A stretch of DNA of 64,000 bases from Neostapfia colusana (Eukaryota; Streptophyta; Magnoliopsida; Poales; Poaceae): positions 34,196,699 to 34,260,698 of the forward strand of contig JASWHV010000013.1 in assembly GCA_030760725.1 (NCBI GenBank), in the 5' to 3' direction. Below, one piece after another: positions 59,101 through 64,000 of this stretch. A program made the translations under genes and the position numbers. A model generated the notes under the pieces. The model saw only the letters and a program-made list of their open reading frames with translations. It was not told the origin of the DNA and made no database searches. Each line of letters begins with the position of its first letter. Within the stretch, counting starts at the first letter, position 1.

Positions 59101-59194
59101 GGAAAAGTTAATATGCTTCATGGTTAATCCTCATATTGGAGATGAGGAATGATAACTACTTTCACTAAATTTACTTTCTACTTTGGGCTAGTGG

Positions 59195-59237
59195 CGTCGA
59201 GACAAAGCGTTTCTTGTTTGATTATGGAGTCTCGATG
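59195..59237 (+). promoter_or_regulatory. Hairpin element, unit 1, split-element LTR
   Basis: Arms CGTCGAGAC (59195-59203) and GTCTCGATG (59229-59237), nine pairs with one G-T wobble. Confidence 0.6.
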
Positions 59238-59303
59238 TTGATGGCGTAAGGTATGTATAAGTCTAGAGTAGCTCACAAAATTTACTTTCTTCTTGGGCAA
59301 GTG

Positions 59304-59348
59304 ACATCGAGATGAAGCGTTTCTTGTTTGATTGTGCAGTCTCGATGT
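59304..59348 (+). promoter_or_regulatory. Hairpin element, unit 2, split-element LTR
   Basis: Arms ACATCGAGA (59304-59312) and TCTCGATGT (59340-59348), 9/9. TATAAAG follows at 59364-59370. Confidence 0.65.
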
Positions 59349-59894
59349 AAATTGTATGAGGATTATAAAGTTGATTAAAACTGGAAGTAAGGACTCTCTT
59401 ATAGCTCAAGTTCATCTTTTATGCAAACTTCTCTATTCAGCCCTCTATTTTAAGCATCCAGAGTTCCATGTGTAGGTTTTCGGTTAAGTCTTGCTGAGCA
59501 TAAGCTCACTGTTTGTTGATCCATTGTTTTGCAGGTAACGTTGCATAAGGCAACGTTAGGGGGGATGGGAGATCCTAGAGGGACAACACCTAATGAGGGG
59601 TGTGAATCTCACTTTGAAACCCTGCACGCTGCCGGGTTTTTGATGTGATGCTAGTGTGAAGCATCCGCAGGAAGGATGGCTTCATTTTGCTTAGCGTAGG
59701 CTATAGTCCGTGAGTTTATTCGTATCTTCCGCTGCAATGTACACTTGTACATTATTTGTAAAATGAGACAATAATATGTATGATAGACAAATATTGTTGT
59801 GTATGTGTGTTTTTTCAGATGTGTGCTGTTATGTGCCACATCGCACGACACCACCCAATGCGATTCCTGGACTGTCGGGGCGGTGGTCCCCACA

Positions 59895-62673
59895 CTATTC
59901 TGACGAGACTGACCAGCCTTAAGATTGGCTTGTATTACTCGCACTCGTTCTTCAGCCTCATTCACAAGTTCAATGCCGTAGATAACTCGCTCGCCGGACT
60001 CACACCAGTTGAGTGGTGTGCGACATTTCCGGCCGTAGAGAGATTCATACGGCGCCATCTTGATGCTACCTTGTTAGCCATTGTTATATGAGAACTCCGC
60101 CAGCGGTAAATGATCGTCCCAGTTTTTACCGTGGTGGATGGCACAAGCACGTAGCATGCCTTCAAGCATTTGATTCACCAGTTCAGTTTGACCATCCGTC
60201 TGTGGGTGATACGCGTAGCTTCGGATCAGTTTGGTCCCCAATGAAGCGTGCAGCTGTTCCCAAAAGTGAGCGACGAACCGCCCACCGCGATCTGAAATAA
60301 TTGTCCCGGGAACACCGTGCAAGCACAAGATCCTTGCGATATACAACTCCGCATATTGCTTGGCCACGTACTTTGTATGTACGGGAATAAAATGAGCCGA
60401 CTTGGTTAGTCGATCGACTATCACCCAAATCGAGTCATGCTTGTGGGAGGTGAGAGGTAACCCGACTATGAAGTCCATGTTTATATCCTCACACTTCCAC
60501 GCCGGAATGTTCAATGGTTGCAGCTGTCCGGCTTTACGCATATGGTCGGCTTTCACCCGCCGACACGTATCACATTCGGATACGTACTTCGCAATTTCTC
60601 TTTTCATCCGTGTCCACCAAAACCTGGTTTTCAGATCTTGGTATATCTTGTTGCTGCCCGGATGAATAGAATACTTGGACAAGTGATCTTCGTCCAAGAT
60701 CTTCTTCCGAAGCTTCATGTCATGGGGTACCACTATACGGTCTTTAAACCATAGAGTACCATATTCATCCGTTCGGAAGCATTTCATTTTGCCATTCTTT
60801 AATCTTCTCCGAATGTGCGACATTCCCACGTCTTTCTCCTGAGAATCCATAATCTCATCTCGTATGGTAGGGACGAGAGCAAGATTATATAATGCCCCAT
60901 ATGGAACCAAGTATAAACTCGGCTCCTCCTCTTCAAGTGGAGTGATGGACAGATTGTTGATGTGAGATTTGCGGCTTAAGGCGTCGGAAACCACGTTTGC
61001 CTTACTGGGATGGTAGTGAATTTCGATCTCATAGTCTTTGATCAGCTCTAGCCATCTCCGTTGCCGCATATTCAACTCTTTTTGAGTGAATATATATTTC
61101 AGACTCTGTTGGTCGGTGTAGAGGTGCACTAAGTTCCCAAGTAAAAAGTGCATCCACATTTTCAATGCCAACACAACAGCAGCGAGCTCAAGATCATGAG
61201 TCCGATAGTGCTGCTCGTGGTTACGAAGTTGACGTGAACCATAGGCGACCACTCTTCCTCCTTGCATCAATATACTGCCAAGCCCGATATCGGGCGCATC
61301 ACAATATACGTCGAAGGGCTTGGTCGTATCCGGTTGAGCTAACACCGGGGCTGTTGTAAGATGCTTCACCAATGCCTGGAAAGCTCCTTCACATGCTGAG
61401 CTTCAAACATATTTGATCCCCTTCTTTAGCAATTCAGTCATCGGCTTAGAAAGCTTGGAGATGCTTGGGATGAATCTCCGATAATATCCCACTAAACCGA
61501 GAAAACTTCTGACCTCATGGACAGAGGTGGGGGACTTCCATTTCAGTACTTGTTCGATTTTGCTTGGATCAACTGCAATGCCTTCCGCAGAAATAATATG
61601 ACCAAGAAACGGAACTTGGCTGATCCAAAACTCACACTTGCTGAACTTGGCATAAAGCTTATGGTCTCACAATCGTTGGAGCACGATACGCAAGTGTTCA
61701 GCGTGTTCTTCTTCAGACTTGGAATAAACCAAGATGTCATCCATAAACACCACCACGAACTTGTCCAACTCCGGCATGAACACTGAGTTCATAGATACAT
61801 AAAATGTCCCGGGGCGTTGGTGAGACCAAGAGACATGATGAGATATTATTGCAACCCATATCTCGTCGAGAAGGCCGTCTTCGGAATATCTTCTGCTCGG
61901 ATCTTGATTTTTTGATATCCAGACCGAAGATCCATCTTTGAAAATACACTCACACCCACAAGTTGATCGAATTAGATATCGATGCGGGGCAGTGCATATT
62001 TATTCTTGATGGTGACGGTAATCCACACACAACCTCAAGGTTTCATCTTTCTTTTTCACAAACAGCGCCGAGCATCTCCATGGAAAGGAATCGGTCGAAT
62101 GAAACCCTTACTCATCAGATCATTGAGCTTCTCCTTCAATTCAGCTAGCTCATTCAGAGCCATCTTGTAAAGTCTCCATGATATCGGTGTTGTCCCTGGT
62201 ACAAGTTCGATCTTGAACTCGACATCCCTTTCGGGTGGCATGTCCGGGAGATCATCGGGAAATACGTCCGGGTATTCACGGACCACTCGAATATTCTCAA
62301 GTTTTGTGGCTTCCGTGTTATATGTGGCTGGAACTTCTTGAACCGAACGGTCAAGAATGAGAGTATGTGGTTCATGAAGTGGAGAGTTTAAACGAACCAC
62401 ACATGGAATGACGCCAAGAACAGAACAATGGCGATGTAGCCATGACATTACTGCAATGACATCGAGTTTTTGACTCTCTAACAAAATTAGAGAAGTCGGG
62501 TATAGATTCCCACCCAATTGTAATGGTGCTCTATAGACCATCCTATCAGCTGTTATTTTCCGACCCGAAGAGCAAATCAAGTATGAACTATTTGTGGGAA
62601 TGATAGGCAATTGATATTTAATAACATAAGATTGACTTATGAAATTATTGGTGACACCGGAGTCAAAAAGTAT
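59895..62673 (-). pseudogene. Outer minus-strand gypsy pol remnant (protease to integrase)
   Basis: From 62673 downward: protease (ILFDSG at about 62673-62656, then VIAVMSWL where DWL is usual), a linker (VREYPDVFPDDLPDMPPERDVEF), the start of RT to about 62056, a frame-broken RT middle (61373-62055), then one long open stretch 61372-60074 with RNase H (FDVYCDAPDIGLG, YTDQQSLKYIF, VVSDALSRKS), the zinc finger (CDTC) and the core (MDFIVGLPL, ISDRGG, QTELVNQ). A stop at 60074-60076 (YNNG then stop) precedes KMAPYESLYGRKCRTPLNW, and the frame is cut at 59895 by the LTR of the split plus element. Gag is off-window, beyond the TRIM insertion. This is the outermost layer visible. Confidence 0.92.
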
Positions 62674-62914
62674 TGTGATGGCTCTCTAGGATCATAGACT
62701 GTCCCCACATACCGCCAGTCATCTTTTCTGCGCACTTTGTCCTCACTCGCGCGCACCCGGGAAAACTTCCCGGTCGGTCACCCATCCCCAAATTCCTCTG
62801 GGCCAAGCACGCTTAACCCCAGAGTCCTTTGCAGTAGGCTTCCAGAAAAGAAGGTATACCTTGGTGATATGAGTACTCTATCAATCCTACTAAGCCGGGA
62901 GTCAGCATATCACA
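62674..62914 (-). repeat. 3' LTR of Cassandra (241 bp)
   Basis: On the minus strand it starts TGTGATATGCTGACTCCC at 62914, after the PPT, and ends GAGAGCCATCACA at 62674. Confidence 0.82.
62764..62825 (-). promoter_or_regulatory. 5S-rRNA-like block (pol III internal promoter) in Cassandra LTR
   Basis: On the minus strand: ACTCTGGGGTTAAGCGTGCT, then GGGGATGGGTGACC and GGGAAGT. Plant 5S rRNA has ACTCCGAAGTTAAGCGTGCT, GATGGGTGACC and GGGAAGT in the same order and at nearly the same spacing. The 5' half of 5S is not recognisable, so this is not a 5S gene. Confidence 0.85.
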
Positions 62915-62918
62915 CAAT

Positions 62919-62930
62919 CCACCCCCCTTA
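62919..62930 (-). other. Polypurine tract of Cassandra
   Basis: On the minus strand TAAGGGGGGTGG, next to the LTR start. Confidence 0.75.
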
Positions 62931-63160
62931 GAAGACCGACGTCCTCGTCGGTTAACACCAAGATAGGAACGTCCCCTCTTAGCCACGTCCATACGTTCAG
63001 TACTGGCATACGCATACCGTACTTCCGGTTAGCAGCATACGTACCATACCGTGTCCCACGCAGAGGACCCACGCGTCATGCGTACGTACCCACGTCGCTG
63101 ACCCGTACGCTACCGTATCCTTCTCACTGACCCGTACGCACCCGTGAAACTGCGAGGGTT
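62931..63160 (-). other. Cassandra internal spacer
   Basis: Short non-coding interior with many CGTACG-like strings and the 14-bp repeat ACTGACCCGTACGC occurring twice, about 40 bp apart. No ORF of note. Confidence 0.6.
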
Positions 63161-63173
63161 GGCTCTGATACCA
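63161..63173 (-). other. Primer-binding site of Cassandra (Met-tRNA)
   Basis: GGCTCTGATACCA on the plus strand is the reverse complement of TGGTATCAGAGCC. It lies two bases from the LTR. Confidence 0.9.
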
Positions 63174-63175
63174 TT

Positions 63176-63363
63176 TGGGATGGCTCTCTAGGATCATAGA
63201 CTGTCCCCACATACCGCCACTCGTCTTTTCTGCGCACTTTGTCCTCACTCGCGCGCACCCGGGAAAACTTCCCGGTCAGTCACCCATCCCTAAATTACTC
63301 CGGGCCAAGCGCGCTTAACCCCGGAGTCCTTTGCAGGTGGGCTTCCGGAAAAGAATACCACGC
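63176..63363 (-). repeat. 5' LTR of Cassandra, truncated by an insertion
   Basis: It repeats 62674 onward (TGGGATGGCTCTCTAGGATC) with scattered changes and a second 5S-like block at 63265-63327. It is interrupted at 63363. Confidence 0.83.
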
Positions 63364-64000
63364 TGATGGGACCCCGCCGTCCCGATCACTCACGGGGATG
63401 GGGCACCTCGCCCAGGAATCGCATTGGGTGGTGCCGTGTTATGCGGCACCTAACAGCACACATATAAGGAACAATGTATTACATAAATGAAAAGTGGAAG
63501 CTTACAATGGTTCTTTGTAAATAATTTACATAAAAAACCTACAGCGGAAGTCTATTAACAGCTCACGTTAAATAACTAGACATCACTCGAGAAGAGGTCC
63601 AGCCCGCGGACTCCTCTCGCTAGCAACACGAAGACATGGCAGCGGCTAGGTCCTCCATGTGGAACATGACTCGGACGTTCCCGAGTCTCACCGGACAACC
63701 TTCTTTATAGCGTCGTATTAACCTGCAAAACCACTTCTATAGCAAGAGTGAGCACAAAGGCTCAGCAAGACTTAACCGTCTCTCCTAAAGCATGCAACTC
63801 TACATGAGGGTAACTTAAGACCTAATCCTGTAATCTGCGAAAAGACTCGCCTACGAGTTCATCCTTAACTTTCTGATTTTAGCCATAATAGTAGTGACCT
63901 TGCGCCCAGCAACATTGGAACTCCACAATCAAATAAGAAACACTTCATTCCAATGTTACTTGTCCCAAGGTGGAAAATAACTTTAGTTTGCTCTATCTCT
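63364..64000 (-). repeat. Minus-strand LTR, relative of 19510-23622, runs off the window
   Basis: It starts TGATGGGACCCCGCCG. It then matches the reverse of the solo LTR at 19510-23622: the GTCCCGATCAC block, GGTGGTGCCGTGTTATG, GGTTCTTTGTAAATAATTTACATAAA and GTCCAGCCCGCGGAC. The preceding CACGC is the predicted left TSD. Whether it is a solo LTR or part of a full element cannot be seen. Confidence 0.88.
63911..63957 (-). promoter_or_regulatory. Hairpin element in minus LTR at window end
   Basis: Arms AACATTGGAA (63911-63920) and TTCCAATGTT (63948-63957), 10/10 complementary, with the reversed loop CAATCAAATAAGAAA. Confidence 0.65.

Larger units (their letters stand above)
56179..59894 (+). 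repeat. 3' LTR of the split plus element (3716 bp)
   Basis: It begins TGTAAAAGGCCCAAG next to the PPT and ends GGTGGTCCCCACA. A GC-rich middle (about 56410-57540) is followed by AT-rich modules, TGACGTA at 59082, two hairpin units 111 bp apart (59195 and 59304) and TATAAAG at 59364. After it the sequence becomes integrase codons on the minus strand. The candidate TSD is CTATT (59895-59899); its partner is off-window. Confidence 0.9.
62674..63363 (-). mobile_element. Cassandra-type TRIM element
   Basis: Two direct copies of a short LTR (62674-62914 and 63176 onward) flank only about 260 bp containing a PBS and a PPT, so this is a terminal-repeat retrotransposon in miniature. The LTRs contain a 5S-rRNA-like block, the hallmark of Cassandra. 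It has no coding capacity and must rely on enzymes of other elements. It is inserted next to the protease DSG codons of the outer gypsy element. The right LTR is cut at 63363 by another LTR, so the full length and right TSD are not visible. The left flank is AGTAT. Confidence 0.88.

Noticed and set aside
62764..62825. 5S rRNA gene
   Set aside because: Only the 3' half matches, it sits in both short LTRs of a TRIM, and the 5' half of 5S is absent.
63161..63173. tRNA fragment or tRNA gene (also 36366 and 17078)
   Set aside because: Only 13 bases matching the 3' end of Met-tRNA next to an LTR: these are primer-binding sites.
1..64000. CRISPR arrays, bacterial operons or DNA transposons
   Set aside because: No spaced identical short repeats, no prokaryotic gene organisation, and no terminal inverted repeats or transposase were seen.

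Overview
This window is plant DNA, almost certainly from a large-genome grass. I find no host gene in it. All 64 kb reads as nested Ty3/gypsy LTR retrotransposons of the chromovirus (Tekay/Del-like) type, plus one small Cassandra-type TRIM. The evidence is repeated RT, RNase H and integrase blocks, Met-tRNA primer-binding sites, polypurine tracts, long 3-4.3 kb LTRs and several 5-bp target-site duplications (TSDs) that I could match by eye. The species cannot be named from this sequence.

There are two main element types. Type 1 LTRs begin TGTAACACCCC and are about 3.4 kb. Copy 1 runs from off-window to 8253. Copy 2 is complete at 32940-45588, with TSD ATATT. Type 2 is a group of related families whose LTRs begin TGTAAAGGCC or similar and are about 3.3-4.3 kb.

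The nest, from outside in: a minus-strand gypsy element (59895-62673, continuing off-window) was entered by a plus-strand gypsy element. The visible parts of that element are 8254-10311, 55775-56178 and its 3' LTR at 56179-59894. Its RT was split by type 1 copy 1. Its integrase was split by a minus-strand solo LTR ('LTR-A', outer limits 10312-55769). LTR-A in turn holds a plus-strand element with TSD GCTAC (12862-47215) and a second minus LTR ('LTR-B', 47563-55358). The 12862 element carries a minus-strand element in its gag (18850-28517, itself holding a solo LTR at 19510-23622 with TSD GTATC). Its 3' LTR carries a truncated LTR (28518-31558) and the complete type 1 copy 2. LTR-B holds a solo LTR at 50999-55036 (TSD TTTAA). 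At the right end the outer minus element is broken by a Cassandra TRIM (62674-63363), which is itself cut by another minus LTR running off the window.

The most notable points are these. (1) Type 1 copy 2 encodes a 259-residue protein upstream of gag. Its N-terminus carries TARKSTGG at exactly the position this motif has in histone H3, so the lysine matches H3K9. The same element encodes a C-terminal chromodomain. (2) The type 1 LTR and leader look built for splicing: GTGAGA donors, an ATG-free GC-rich leader, a long AT-rich intron-like stretch, and AG acceptors directly abutting the ATGs of both the upstream ORF and gag. (3) The type 2 LTRs share a hairpin just upstream of the TATA box. Its loop is conserved while its stem sequence changes in a compensating way between families. 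(4) The Cassandra LTRs carry a 5S-rRNA-like block.
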